64,000 bases of DNA from DASQPA01 sp963757335 (lineage in GTDB: Bacteria > Acidobacteriota > Thermoanaerobaculia > Multivoradales > UBA5704): assembly GCA_963757335.1 (NCBI GenBank), contig CAVWRJ010000024.1, positions 620,001 through 684,000 on the forward strand, in the 5' to 3' direction. Below are positions 25,695 to 33,603 of this stretch, one piece after another; positions within the stretch are counted from its first letter, which is position 1; each line of letters opens with the position of its first letter. The position numbers and the translations under genes were made by a program. The notes below the pieces were generated by a model. It was not told the origin of the DNA. It ran no database searches and was given only the letters and a program-made list of their open reading frames with translations.

Positions 25695-27716
25695 ATGCCG
25701 ACCGAGCTCGCAGCCGACCCGGCCGACATCGGAAGGGAGATCGCCGCGCGGCGGGAGGCCCTGGCCGAGGCGGTGACCGACCGCCAGTACGCTCTTCATC
25801 CCGATCTCGCCGGGCGTTTCGGCCCCCTCGGCCGGCAGCGCTGCCGGGAGGATGCGGCCTTCCATCTCTCCTACCTCGCGGAGGCCGTGGCGGTCGGCCA
25901 GCCGGCCCTCTTCGCCGACTATCTGGCCTGGGCCAAGGTGATGCTCGCCGGGCGCGGCATCCCGGCGGACGACCTGGTGGAGAACCTCCGGGCCTTGACC
26001 GACGTGCTCTCCCGCGAGCTGCCGGAGGGAATGGCGGCGGTCGTCTCCGGGGTGGTCGCGGCCGGGCTCGCGGCGCTGCCGGGGGTGCCGGCGGTGCCCC
26101 CCGCGGAGCTCGGGGAGGGGCCGCTCGCCGGCCTCGCCCGGCGCTACCTCTACCTCCTCCTCGCCGGCAACCGCCAGGAGGCGAGCCGACTGATTCTGGA
26201 GGCGGCGGAGGCGGGCACCGCCGTCCGGGATCTCTATTTAGAGGTCTTCGAGCCCTGCCAGCACGAGATCGGCCGGCTCTGGCAGATCAACCGGATCAGC
26301 GTCGCCCAGGAGCATTTCTGCACCGCGGCGACCCAGCTCGTCATGTCGCAGCTCTACTCCTACATTTTCTCGGAGGAGAAGAACGGCCGCACCCTGGTCG
26401 CCGCCTGCGTCGAGGGCGACCTCCACGAGATCGGGGTGCGGATGGTCGCCGATTTCTTCGAGCTCTCGGGTTGGAACACCGTCTACCTCGGCGCCTCGAC
26501 CCCCACGGCGAGCCTGGTCAAGGTCCTCGCCGAGCGCAAGGCGGACGTTCTCGCCGTCTCGGCTTCGCTCACCGCCCACCTCGGCGCGGTCGTCCGGCTG
26601 ATCGCCGCGGTCCGCGGCTCGGAGGTGGGGGAGCGGGTGAAGATTCTCGTCGGCGGCCACCCCTTCCTCGTCGCCCCGGACCTCTGGCGGCAGGTGGGGG
26701 CCGACGGCTGCGCCGGGAACGCCCGGTCCGCCGTCGAGGAAGCCGAGCGCCTCTTTGGCGGCGAGGGCCTTAAGGCATCGATTGCGTTCGCGGCCCCCAC
26801 GGCGGACCTGCCCCCCGCCGCCCAGTATCGGGAACGTGGGGAACGTGGGGAACGTGGGGAGCGCGGGGAGCGCGAGCCGCCAGCGGGGACCGACGCCTTT
26901 CACTACGAGGAGATGTCGCGCCTCAACAACGAGCTCATCACGGTGCAGCGCGAGCTGGCGAAGCAGAACGCCCTCCTCGAACGGGCCAACGAGGAGAAGA
27001 GCCAGCTCCTGGGGATCGCTGCCCACGACCTGCGGAACCCGCTCGAGGTGATCCAGGTCTACAGCCGGTTCCTCCGCGAGGAGGCCGAGGGCCGCCTGGG
27101 GCGCGAGCCGACGGAGTTCATCCGTACCATCGAGCGCTCCTCCGAGTTCATGGCGAAGCTGGTGGACGACCTCCTCGACCTGTCGCAGATCGAGTCCGGC
27201 CGGCTGGTCCTCGACCTGGCGCCGGTCGACCTCCCGGCGCTCGTCGCCCGGAACGTCCAGTTGAACCGCGTCCTGGCGACGAAGCGGCGGGTCGCCATCG
27301 CTCTCACCTCCGAGGGCAAGGGCGCGCCGCTCCTCCTGGACGCCGCCAAGATCGAGCAGGTGTTGAACAACCTGATCGGCAACGCCGTCAAGTTTTCGCC
27401 CCCGGGCTCGACCGTCCAGGTGCGCCTCACCCTCGTCTCCGATGCCGGCAACGGCACCGGCGCCGACCTGGGGGCCGAGCTCACCGTCGCCGACCAGGGG
27501 CCGGGGATCCCCGAGGCCGAGCGCGCCCGGCTCTTCCTCCCCCTGGCCCCCGATCGTCCACCCGGCCACCCGGCCGGCGGCCCCGACAAAAGGACCGGGC
27601 TCGGCCTCGCCATCGTGCAGCGGATCGTCGCCGGGCATCGCGGCGACCTCCGCGTCGAGTGCGGCAAGCGGGGCGGCACGACTTTCGCCGTCACCCTCCC
27701 CCGCTTGGCCCTCTAG
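25695..27716 (+). CDS. Cobalamin-binding sensor histidine kinase with CarH-type photoreceptor residues
   Basis: A 673-residue protein with no membrane helix. Residues ~1-145 form a helical N-terminal region of unknown family. Residues ~150-225 are a four-helix B12-binding cap with W196-x9-E206-H207, the arrangement that in CarH packs on adenosylcobalamin. Residues ~232-355 are the B12-binding Rossmann domain with the cobalt-ligand motif D-L-H-E-I-G (His244), SASLT and VGGHPF. A GER tandem linker (380-393) joins a coiled coil, a HisKA domain (His444 in AAHDLRNP), and a HATPase with NNLIGNAVKFS, DQGPGIP and GLGLAIV. The kinase motifs look intact. Predicted role: cytoplasmic B12 or light sensor. 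No response regulator gene is adjacent. Confidence 0.85.
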   Translation: MPTELAADPADIGREIAARREALAEAVTDRQYALHPDLAGRFGPLGRQRCREDAAFHLSYLAEAVAVGQPALFADYLAWAKVMLAGRGIPADDLVENLRALTDVLSRELPEGMAAVVSGVVAAGLAALPGVPAVPPAELGEGPLAGLARRYLYLLLAGNRQEASRLILEAAEAGTAVRDLYLEVFEPCQHEIGRLWQINRISVAQEHFCTAATQLVMSQLYSYIFSEEKNGRTLVAACVEGDLHEIGVRMVADFFELSGWNTVYLGASTPTASLVKVLAERKADVLAVSASLTAHLGAVVRLIAAVRGSEVGERVKILVGGHPFLVAPDLWRQVGADGCAGNARSAVEEAERLFGGEGLKASIAFAAPTADLPPAAQYRERGERGERGERGEREPPAGTDAFHYEEMSRLNNELITVQRELAKQNALLERANEEKSQLLGIAAHDLRNPLEVIQVYSRFLREEAEGRLGREPTEFIRTIERSSEFMAKLVDDLLDLSQIESGRLVLDLAPVDLPALVARNVQLNRVLATKRRVAIALTSEGKGAPLLLDAAKIEQVLNNLIGNAVKFSPPGSTVQVRLTLVSDAGNGTGADLGAELTVADQGPGIPEAERARLFLPLAPDRPPGHPAGGPDKRTGLGLAIVQRIVAGHRGDLRVECGKRGGTTFAVTLPRLAL

Positions 27717-27776
27717 AGGCCGGAGAAGCCGGCACCGGTCTTGCTGCTCTCCGTTCTCGGAGGAAAGGAGGCGGCG

Positions 27777-28250
27777 ATGGCGGATCGGGGGCAGCGGGGC
27801 AACGACGACGGATGGACTCGGAAGTGGCGGGGTGGGGAGCCCGGCCGGGGCTTCGGCAGGCCGGGGACCCCGGTCCGGAGCGAGGGCTACCAGGGCGGCG
27901 GCTTCGGCAACTACGCGAAAGGGGAGCCCTGGCGGACTCCGGGGCCGCACACCGGGCGCGGACCCAAGGGGTACCGGCGTTCGGACGACCGGATCCGGGA
28001 GGACGTCTGCGAGCGGCTGACCCACCACGGCCATCTGGACGCCTCCGCGATCCGCATCTCCGTGGAGGACGGCGAGGTCACCCTGGAGGGCACGGTCGAG
28101 AGCCGGCGCGACAAGCGGCTGGCCGAGGATGCGGTGGAGGGCCTCTCAGGCGTCAAGGACATCCACAACCGCCTGCGCATCGGGCCGCTGGCGCCGAGTG
28201 CGGAAGAGCGCGGTAGAGACAGCGCGAAAGAGATCTCGCGCGAGTCGTAA
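27777..28250 (+). CDS. BON-domain protein
   Basis: A 157-residue protein from ATG 27777 with AAAGGAGG 5 bases before it. The first ~75 residues are low-complexity, rich in Gly, Arg and Pro (WRGGEPGRGFGRPG). A BON domain follows (DDRIREDVCERLTHHGHLDAS... VEDGEVTLEGTVESRRDKRLAEDAVEGLSGVKDIHNRLRI). BON domains bind phospholipids and stabilise the envelope under stress; OsmY is the best known. No signal peptide is visible, so location is uncertain. Confidence 0.82.
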   Translation: MADRGQRGNDDGWTRKWRGGEPGRGFGRPGTPVRSEGYQGGGFGNYAKGEPWRTPGPHTGRGPKGYRRSDDRIREDVCERLTHHGHLDASAIRISVEDGEVTLEGTVESRRDKRLAEDAVEGLSGVKDIHNRLRIGPLAPSAEERGRDSAKEISRES

Positions 28251-28315
28251 ACCGTTGTTTCCAGAAGGCTGGCGCCGTAATCTGAGTTGTAATCCTCGGG
28301 CGTCAGAATGGGGCC

Positions 28316-28429
28316 ATGGAGATGCCACCGCTCGATCCGATGTGGGATACCTGGCTGAAGCGGTTCTGGTATACGGGCCTCGCCTTCTGGGCCCTCTTCG
28401 CGGTGATGGTGATCGCGCAGAACCTCTAG
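28316..28429 (+). CDS. Possible 37-residue single-span membrane protein
   Basis: An ORF from ATG 28316 to TAG 28427-28429 encodes a short acidic/aromatic N-terminus and one hydrophobic helix (GLAFWALFAVMVIAQNL). No strong ribosome-binding site is present. Kept because it sits in an otherwise empty 218-bp gap and the helix is well formed. Confidence 0.35.
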   Translation: MEMPPLDPMWDTWLKRFWYTGLAFWALFAVMVIAQNL

Positions 28430-28468
28430 ATCAAAGCCGTTAGATCAAGCCGGAGCTCCCGGCCACGT

Positions 28469-29731
28469 CTACCGCCACTCGGCTCCCGCATCTGCCGCCA
28501 GCAGATCGGCGAGGAGCACGATCCTCCGTCGCAGCGAATTCAGGTCCACGAACTCCTCCCGGGTGTGCATGCCTCCGCCGACCGGCCCCAGACCGTCCAG
28601 CACCGGGATGCGGCCGGGGTCGGGGAGGAAGTTGGGGAAGGAGATGCCGCCCCGCTCCTCTTCCAGGTCCAGCCGCCAGCCGCGGCGGGCGGCCGCGGTC
28701 ACGGCCCGCTCGCACCAGGCGCGCTGGGGTCCGCGCGGGTCGACCGGGGGGATCGCCAGGCCCCGGTGGAAGCCGATCTCGGTCCCGGTCGCGTCGCCGA
28801 TCTCGACCGCCAGGGCCGCCAGCCGGGCGGCGATCTCCTGACCCTCGACGAGGGTGAGGAAGCGCGCCTCCCCTTCCAGGAGCGCCCGGTCGGGAACGAC
28901 GTTCAGCTGGCGGTCGGTGCCGAGGAGGCCGTGGGCGGCGCCCAGATTCTCGACGAAGCTCGCATCTCCGGCCACCAGTCGGCCGCAGTTGACCGTCGGC
29001 CCCCCGCCGCGCCGGGCGAGCCCCTGGGCCGCCACGGCGAGCCGGGCGGCGGCGTCCAGGGCCGAGCGCCCCTGCCAGTAGTGGAGTCCGGAATGGGCCG
29101 CCCGGCCGGCGACCGCCGCCCGCCAGTCGAACATCCCCCGCCGGCCGGCGACGAGAGTCTCTCCCGTATTTTCTCCCGGCTCTCCCGGCTCCCCGGGCTC
29201 CCCCGGCTCCAGCACCCAGACCGCGCGGGCGGCCCCGCCCCACCGGGCGGTGGCACGGCGCGACAGCTCGCCGCCGACCTCCTCGTCGGGGACGGCGACG
29301 AGGAGGAGGTCGGCGGCGGGCGCGACGCCGTGGTGGGCGAGGAGGTCCAGGGCACCGACGAGGGCGGCGAAGCCTCCCTTCATGTCGATGGCGCCGGTGG
29401 CGAACAGGCGGTCGCCGGCGCGCCGCGGCGGGGTGGCGGGGAGGACGGTGTCGAAGTGCCCGAGGAGGAGGAGATAGCCCTCCTCGCCCGCCGCGGGCCG
29501 GCGGGCGACGAGGAGCGGGAGGCCGTCCTCCTCCCGCACCGCGGCCGTGAAGCCGCGGGCCGCCAGGGCGCCGCCCAGGTGGCCGGCGGCGGCGGCGAGG
29601 CCGGGGCGGTCGCCGCTCGGCGAGGAGATCGCCGCGAACGCTGCGAGGAAGGCGAGACTGCGCTCGAAGAGCGCCTCCGGGAGGATCGTCCCGATCGTCC
29701 CCCTCGCGTCCTGCAGCTGAGAATCGCTCAT
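28469..29731 (-). CDS. M20-family metallopeptidase
   Basis: A 420-residue dinuclear zinc peptidase. Metal ligands and catalytic residues are visible: HFDTV (first His and Asp), GAIDMKGG (bridging Asp), VPDEEVGG (catalytic and metal Glu), MHTREEFVD near the C-terminus. A dimerisation domain is inserted in the middle (AHSGLHYWQGRSALD). A short tandem GEP linker (EPGEPGEPGEPGE) interrupts the usual core and is in a codon-repeat tract. Starts ATG 29731, overlapping the upstream gene stop by 4 bp (ATGA). Carboxypeptidase G2/ArgE/DapE-like; the exact substrate is not readable. Confidence 0.88.
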   Translation of the reverse strand: MSDSQLQDARGTIGTILPEALFERSLAFLAAFAAISSPSGDRPGLAAAAGHLGGALAARGFTAAVREEDGLPLLVARRPAAGEEGYLLLLGHFDTVLPATPPRRAGDRLFATGAIDMKGGFAALVGALDLLAHHGVAPAADLLLVAVPDEEVGGELSRRATARWGGAARAVWVLEPGEPGEPGEPGENTGETLVAGRRGMFDWRAAVAGRAAHSGLHYWQGRSALDAAARLAVAAQGLARRGGGPTVNCGRLVAGDASFVENLGAAHGLLGTDRQLNVVPDRALLEGEARFLTLVEGQEIAARLAALAVEIGDATGTEIGFHRGLAIPPVDPRGPQRAWCERAVTAAARRGWRLDLEEERGGISFPNFLPDPGRIPVLDGLGPVGGGMHTREEFVDLNSLRRRIVLLADLLAADAGAEWR

Positions 29732-31194
29732 CCCTTCCTCCCCGCTTTCTGCCGCACCGTCCCGACGATCCCCGGCCAGGCGGGATCGGCGTGGAGCGAC
29801 TCGAAGTCCGCGTCGCCGGCGAGCCCCTCGGGGTCGCTCCAGCCGAGATCGACCGCTTTCCGAAGCTCCTCGATCGCCTTCTGCCGCTGACCGGCCCGGG
29901 CGTGCACGCTCGCCAGGGTGTACCAGACGCCGGGTTCCTCCGGGCGGATCTCGCGCGCGATCTCGACCAGGAAGCCGGCCAGGGCGTACTGCCGGCGCTT
30001 GAGGGCGCTCTCCGGGAGATAGAAGCTGGTCTGGACATAGAGGGCGTTCAAGAGCCGCCGGGCGGCGAGCGCGTCGTCGCTCTCCCCCTTGTCCCGTGCC
30101 GCCCGGCCCGCCAGCTCGGCCAGATGGAGGTCGCCCGCCACCTTTCCGAGGCTCCAGGGGCCGTTCTCGGGAGAGATCGTCGCCAAGATCCGGCCCGCCG
30201 CTTCGAGGGCGCGCTGGTCGCTCTTCTGCCGGGTCTCCCGGGCCTTGATCGCCTTCTGGTAGGAGGCCGAGGCGCCGATCTCCGCCGCCTTCTTGACCGC
30301 GGTCGCCACGTCCGCCGGGTCCAAGAGGCCGGCGAAATCGTCCGCCAGGGCCGAGTAGAGCCGGAAGGCGGGGATCGGCTGGCCCGCGGCCTCGAAGGCC
30401 CGGGCGCGGGCGAGGTCTGCCCGCCAGAGGGCCTCGACCTCCGCCGGGTCTTTGGTCCGGGTCAGAGCCTTCATCGCCCGCAGATCGAGCCAGGCGAGAG
30501 CCGCGGTCGCCAGCTCCTCCGGCATCCACCCGTGACCGCCGGCGAAGCCCTCGATCCGGTGGGGGAGGTGGAGGTCGGAGAGCCGGGTCTCCAGGGCCTG
30601 CATCTCGTCGTAGTTGAAGTCGCGGTCGCCCACGGTGCCGAAGAAGAGGAAGGGGGTGGCCGCGGTCGGCTGGCGGTCGTAGGGGAAGCCGGCGCCGGCG
30701 CCGATCACCCCGGTGAGGCTGCCGGGGACCGAGAGGCCCATGAAGCAGGCGGCCCGGACGGTGCCCGAGAAGCCGGCAACGTAGAGCCGCCGGTCGTCGA
30801 CCGCGAAGCGCCGGTGAGTGTCGTTCCACATCGCCTGCATGGCGTTCAAGGTGGGGCCGACCGGGCCGTCGCTCGCCGACTGGTAGGAGCTGGCGACCAG
30901 GTAGCCGTACCTCTCGGCCCCGGCCAGGAAGAGCCTGGCTGGGAGCTCGGCCCGGCCCCGGGCATCGAGGATATAGAGGATGGGAGTGCGGCGGCCCGGC
31001 TGGTAGCTGGTGGGAATGTAGAGGGCATAGCTCTCCCCTTTCTCCGCCGCGCAGTCGACCTGCGGGATGAGCTGGCCCTTGGGGAAGGCCGGCGCGGCCT
31101 GGGCAGGCGGCACGGGAGTGGCCGCCGGCGCCTGGGCGCGGCCTGAGGCGGCGAGCAGGACGAGGGCAGCGGCGAGCTGGGCTTTCGGGCGCAT
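29728..31194 (-). CDS. Exported alpha/beta-hydrolase-like protein with C-terminal TPR
   Basis: A 488-residue protein with a signal peptide (AQLAAALVLLAASGRAQA) from ATG 31194, preceded by GGAGAG. Residues ~30-250 resemble a dienelactone-hydrolase/esterase fold with nucleophile elbow G-F-S-G-T (canonical GxSxG with Thr for the last Gly) and a late GGHGW His. The rest is helical with a TPR-like tail (PGVWYTLASVHARAGQRQKAIEELRKAV). Its stop overlaps the peptidase start, so the two are co-translated. Substrate unknown. Confidence 0.72.
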   Translation of the reverse strand: MRPKAQLAAALVLLAASGRAQAPAATPVPPAQAAPAFPKGQLIPQVDCAAEKGESYALYIPTSYQPGRRTPILYILDARGRAELPARLFLAGAERYGYLVASSYQSASDGPVGPTLNAMQAMWNDTHRRFAVDDRRLYVAGFSGTVRAACFMGLSVPGSLTGVIGAGAGFPYDRQPTAATPFLFFGTVGDRDFNYDEMQALETRLSDLHLPHRIEGFAGGHGWMPEELATAALAWLDLRAMKALTRTKDPAEVEALWRADLARARAFEAAGQPIPAFRLYSALADDFAGLLDPADVATAVKKAAEIGASASYQKAIKARETRQKSDQRALEAAGRILATISPENGPWSLGKVAGDLHLAELAGRAARDKGESDDALAARRLLNALYVQTSFYLPESALKRRQYALAGFLVEIAREIRPEEPGVWYTLASVHARAGQRQKAIEELRKAVDLGWSDPEGLAGDADFESLHADPAWPGIVGTVRQKAGRKG

Positions 31195-31318
31195 GGGCGA
31201 CTCTCCGAGCGGCGCCATGGTACTACCGGACCCTTGAAGTCGGCAGCGGGCAAGAGATTTGCATTTCCCGAAAGACCGAGTGAAGCCTGTGCTCGACCAT
31301 CCAGAGAGGGAACTTCCG

Positions 31319-31681
31319 ATGAGCGTCCGCGTCCGACTGCAGCTCGAACCCGCGCCTCTGCCCAGGTCCTCGCAGCTCCGCCCGGAAGGGCCAGCCGACT
31401 TGAACGAGACCCTGCCCTGGGTTCCGCTCCGCCGGGTGCGCGCCGAGCGGTCGAACGATCCCCAGGTCCGCTGCATCCGTTGTGAAGGGCGGATGGAGCG
31501 GGGGACGGCCCCGGTCCACATCCAGAAGGAGGGCTACCGGGCATCCTGGGACGCGCTCCCCGCCTGGGTCTGCAGCCGCTGCGAGACTCCCTACTTCGAG
31601 GAGAAGGAGGTTCTCCTCGTCCAGAGCACCCTGTCTCTCATGAAGCCGCCCTCGGGCCGGTCCCGGACTCCCGCCGTCTAG
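31319..31681 (+). CDS. YgiT-type zinc-finger protein
   Basis: A 120-residue protein from ATG 31319 (AGAGGG at 8 bases). C-terminal half is a four-cysteine zinc ribbon: CIRC ... CSRC spaced by ~40 residues, ending ETPYFEEKE, like the N-terminal zinc domain of MqsA/YgiT antitoxins but without a following HTH. The N-terminal half has no known domain. Immediately after its TAG stop (31679-31681) the same frame stays open for 155 codons of heptad repeats, see the separate entry. No MqsR-like toxin gene is adjacent. Confidence 0.6.
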   Translation: MSVRVRLQLEPAPLPRSSQLRPEGPADLNETLPWVPLRRVRAERSNDPQVRCIRCEGRMERGTAPVHIQKEGYRASWDALPAWVCSRCETPYFEEKEVLLVQSTLSLMKPPSGRSRTPAV

Positions 31682-32149
31682 AGGCTGCCACGCCCGGTTG
31701 GGCCTGCACGTTCGGTTCGAGGCACGGAAAGTCGACCCGGACGGCTTAAAGTCGACCTGGAAGCGCCAGAAGTCGACTTCGAGACGCTGGAAGTCGACTT
31801 AGAGACACTGGAACTCGACTTAGAGACACTGGAACTCGACTTAGAGACACTGGAACTCGACTTAGAGACACTGGAACTCGACTTAGAGACACTGGAACTC
31901 GACTTAGAGACACTGGAACTCGACTTAGAGACACGAGAAGTCGACGTAGAGACACTAGAAGTCGATGTAGAGACACCGGAAGTCGGCTTAGAGACATTGG
32001 AAGTCGACGTAGAGACACTGGAAGTCGGCTTAGAGACACTGGAAGTCGACTTCCAGGCATCAGAAGTCGTCTCGGAGACATTTCTGGGGACTTTTCCACC
32101 GCTCTGGAGACCCCCAGTAGGTTTCCAGTCGTTTCCAGAACCCATCTAA
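31682..32149 (+). other. In-frame open continuation of the zinc-finger gene encoding DLETLEL heptads
   Basis: After the stop of the zinc-finger gene, the same frame is open for 155 codons to TAA 32147-32149. It has no ATG, GTG or TTG until unit 12 of the tandem repeat. It encodes heptads with the pattern V/L-D-L-E-T-L-E, an acidic leucine-rich helix. This looks like either a former C-terminal tail cut off by a nonsense change, or a chance frame in a satellite. Confidence 0.4.
31731..32086. repeat. 21-bp minisatellite, about 16 units
   Basis: Fifteen consecutive 21-bp units start at 31751 and every 21 bp to 32045, with a shorter unit before (31731) and a decayed one after (32066). Consensus is GTCGACTTAGAGACACTGGAA; units 4-8 are nearly identical and the outer ones vary. 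The period is a multiple of three, so several frames stay open on both strands. The AT content is higher than in the surroundings. Confidence 0.95.
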
Positions 32150-32150
32150 A

Positions 32151-32183
32151 GTCTTCCAGACCTGAGTCTTGCTCTTCTAAGAC
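32151..32183 (+). repeat. Left copy of a ~34-bp direct repeat
   Basis: GTCTTCCAG-ACCTGAGTCT-TGCTCTTCTAAGAC, near-identical to 33480-33514 (two 1-base differences). The pair brackets the hicA fragment, the DUF559 element and a small ORF, so the 1.3 kb between them may have moved or been rearranged as a unit. Confidence 0.75.
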
Positions 32184-32259
32184 CTGCGGCTGCGCCATTC
32201 TCCTCTTCTGGCTGGCGGGGGAGAGCAGGGAACCATGGCGTTCCGAGCCTCATCGCCGT

Positions 32260-32373
32260 TCAGTAATCCTGTTCGGAGGTGCCCGCTTGCTTGAGGAGGC
32301 GAAGGAGCCCGATCTTGAGCGAATGGTTGGAGTGGATAGGGACCGATAGTGGTTCGTCAGCCTTGGAATGATA
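32260..32373 (-). pseudogene. C-terminal remnant of a HicA-like toxin
   Basis: Reading the minus strand to TGA (complement of 32260-32262), the last ~37 codons read YHSKADE...LSVPIHSNHSLKIGLLRLL and end KQAGTSEQDY. This matches the C-terminus of HicA/YcfA-like mRNA interferases (conserved VP.H and GLLR..LKQAG). No N-terminal part with the catalytic His is present: the frame runs into the inverted repeat of the DUF559 element at 32353. Non-functional. Confidence 0.65.
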
Positions 32374-32535
32374 GGCAGGGTCTTTCGCGCCGCTTGGTCC
32401 CGCAGGGCTTCGGCAGAAAGACTCGTACAGAAAGGGCTCGGCTGGAGAAGAATCCTCGCCGAAGGGTCCCTCCCCCCTGGGCGGGCGGGTGGAAGGGGAT
32501 GGGGGGAGGACAGGAGGGGGGTGGCATTGCGCCAG
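32353..32535 (+). repeat. Left inverted repeat of the DUF559 element
   Basis: Left arm. Its outermost 21 bp also encode the HicA-like residues YHSKADE on the minus strand. The inner 70 bp are GC-rich and purine-biased (GGGCGGGCGGGTGG, GGGGGGAGGACAGG). Confidence 0.85.
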
Positions 32536-32622
32536 ACCTTCCCGCCAAGCGTTTCAGGCGTCGGCGACCCGAACCCGCGCTCTCTCACTCTTCGGCGAGG
32601 ACGCGATAGAGTCATCCCCTGC

Positions 32623-32978
32623 ATGCCCTCTCCTGACCTGACCGCGAACGCCCGCGCTCTGCGAACCCGGATGACGGCTGCGGAGAGACTCCTGTGGCGC
32701 AAGCTGCGCCAGCAATCCCTCGGCTGTGCGTTCCGACGCCAGGCACCCCTCGGCCCCTACATCGTCGATTTGTGTGCTTCGAGCGAAAGCTGGTCCTTGA
32801 AGTCGACGGTGGTCAGCACCTGGAGAACGTAGGCGATAAGATCCGCGACCCCTGGCTGGAGGCCGAGGGCTTCCGGGTATTGCGCTTCTGGAACCCTGAG
32901 GTGCTGAACGACGTTGAGGCCGTTCTCGCGGCTATTTCGGCCGCGGTGCAGCGGCTTCGGTGCCCCGCGTCGCCGTAG
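32623..32978 (+). pseudogene. DUF559-family endonuclease-like gene, frameshifted
   Basis: From ATG 32623 the first frame reads a typical DUF559 start (NARALRTRMTAAERLLWRKLRQ, FRRQAPLGPYIVD). At GATTT|GTG (32767-32774) one base is missing; the next frame continues VCFERKLVLEVDGGQH ... GFRVLRFWNPEVLNDVE to TAG 32976-32978. Joined, the ~118 residues fit the family. DUF559 has a PD-(D/E)XK/Vsr-like nuclease fold; the LEVDGGQH acidic motif is intact. The indel is next to a short T-run, so a sequencing error is possible. Confidence 0.8.
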
Positions 32979-33002
32979 AAATCACCCAGGACACTGGGGC
33001 GA

Positions 33003-33184
33003 CTGGCGCAATGCCACCCCCCTCCTGTCCTCCCCCCATCCCCTTCCACCCGCCCGCCCAGGGGGGAGGGACGCTTCGGCGAGGACTCTTCTCAAGCCGG
33101 CTCTTTACGAGAGCGTTTGCTTGCGGAAGCCCTGCGGGACCAAGCGACGCGAAGCCTCTACCTATCATTCCAAGACTGACGAAG
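33003..33184 (-). repeat. Right inverted repeat of the DUF559 element
   Basis: Right arm, complement of the left arm. Its outer end encodes TYHSKTDEAL on the plus strand, again like a piece of HicA, so the hicA-like segment belongs to the repeat ends themselves. Confidence 0.85.
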
Positions 33185-33186
33185 CC

Positions 33187-33435
33187 CTAGGCGGCCTCAG
33201 TCGCTTTTCGATTTGCCAGCCACCTTGACGCCGTGTCGATATCGAGGTGTCTCCAGCGCAAAAGCGTAGCCACCACTATTTCCGGCAGCCTCCCTGGCCA
33301 GGCCCCCTCCCACTCCCGCCCAATCGGCGGGAGCGTGCTCTCATAAAGCACCTTCACTTTGTCGCCGATTTCAGGGTTGGGGTGATCAGGATCAGCGAAG
33401 TCGTGCCACCTGTCCCACGGTAGGTCATCGCTCAT
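33187..33435 (-). CDS. Small protein of unknown function
   Basis: An 82-residue acidic-then-basic protein (MSDDLPWDRWHDFADPDHPN ... RWRHLDIDTASRWLANRK). No family recognised. It abuts the right inverted repeat and lies head-to-head with the hic region, so it could be part of a toxin-antitoxin or element cargo. Composition is protein-like (Trp-rich, no low complexity). Ribosome-binding site is not obvious. Confidence 0.5.
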   Translation of the reverse strand: MSDDLPWDRWHDFADPDHPNPEIGDKVKVLYESTLPPIGREWEGAWPGRLPEIVVATLLRWRHLDIDTASRWLANRKATEAA

Positions 33436-33479
33436 GCATGCATTCTACTACCTCTCCGGCCCTTCCTGGGTGAGTGCTT

Positions 33480-33514
33480 GTCTTCCAGGACCTGAGTCTC
33501 TGCTCTTCTAAGAC
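33480..33514 (+). repeat. Right copy of the ~34-bp direct repeat
   Basis: GTCTTCCAGGACCTGAGTCT-CTGCTCTTCTAAGAC; partner of 32151-32183. It ends directly before the hicA fragment upstream of hicB. Confidence 0.75.
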
Positions 33515-33515
33515 G

Positions 33516-33590
33516 GTGTCCGGCAAGCCGAGCTTGGATCTTCCGCCAGGTACACTGAACAGCGTTTTGAAGCAGGCTGGTCTCAAGTAG
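33516..33590 (+). pseudogene. C-terminal remnant of a second HicA-like toxin
   Basis: Twenty-four codons ending TAG 33588-33590 read VSGKPSLDLPPGTLNSVLKQAGLK, the standard end of a HicA toxin (GTL..VLKQAGL). They lie 13 bp upstream of hicB, the normal hicA-hicB order. The upstream part is replaced by the 34-bp repeat, so the toxin is truncated. Confidence 0.65.
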
Positions 33591-33603
33591 CAGGAGAGTT
33601 CCT

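Larger units (their letters stand above)
32353..33184. mobile_element. DUF559 element bounded by ~183-bp inverted repeats
   Basis: An 832-bp unit. The arms 32353-32535 and 33003-33184 are inverted copies, with outer ends TTCGTCAG/CTGACGAA, ~85% similar outer parts, a more variable middle of ~35 bp and a perfectly matched 70-bp inner block (32466-32535 with 33003-33072). Between them lies a DUF559 endonuclease-family pseudogene. No obvious target-site duplication is visible directly outside. No transposase is present, so it may be a non-autonomous element or a homing-type unit. Confidence 0.65.

Noticed and set aside
31731..32086. CRISPR array
   Set aside because: Units are directly abutting 21-mers without spacers, and no cas genes are near.
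31678..32198. Ser/Thr/Val and PVSLSR repeat proteins on the minus strand
   Set aside because: These arise from the 21-bp satellite read in other frames; no ribosome-binding site or homologous domain.
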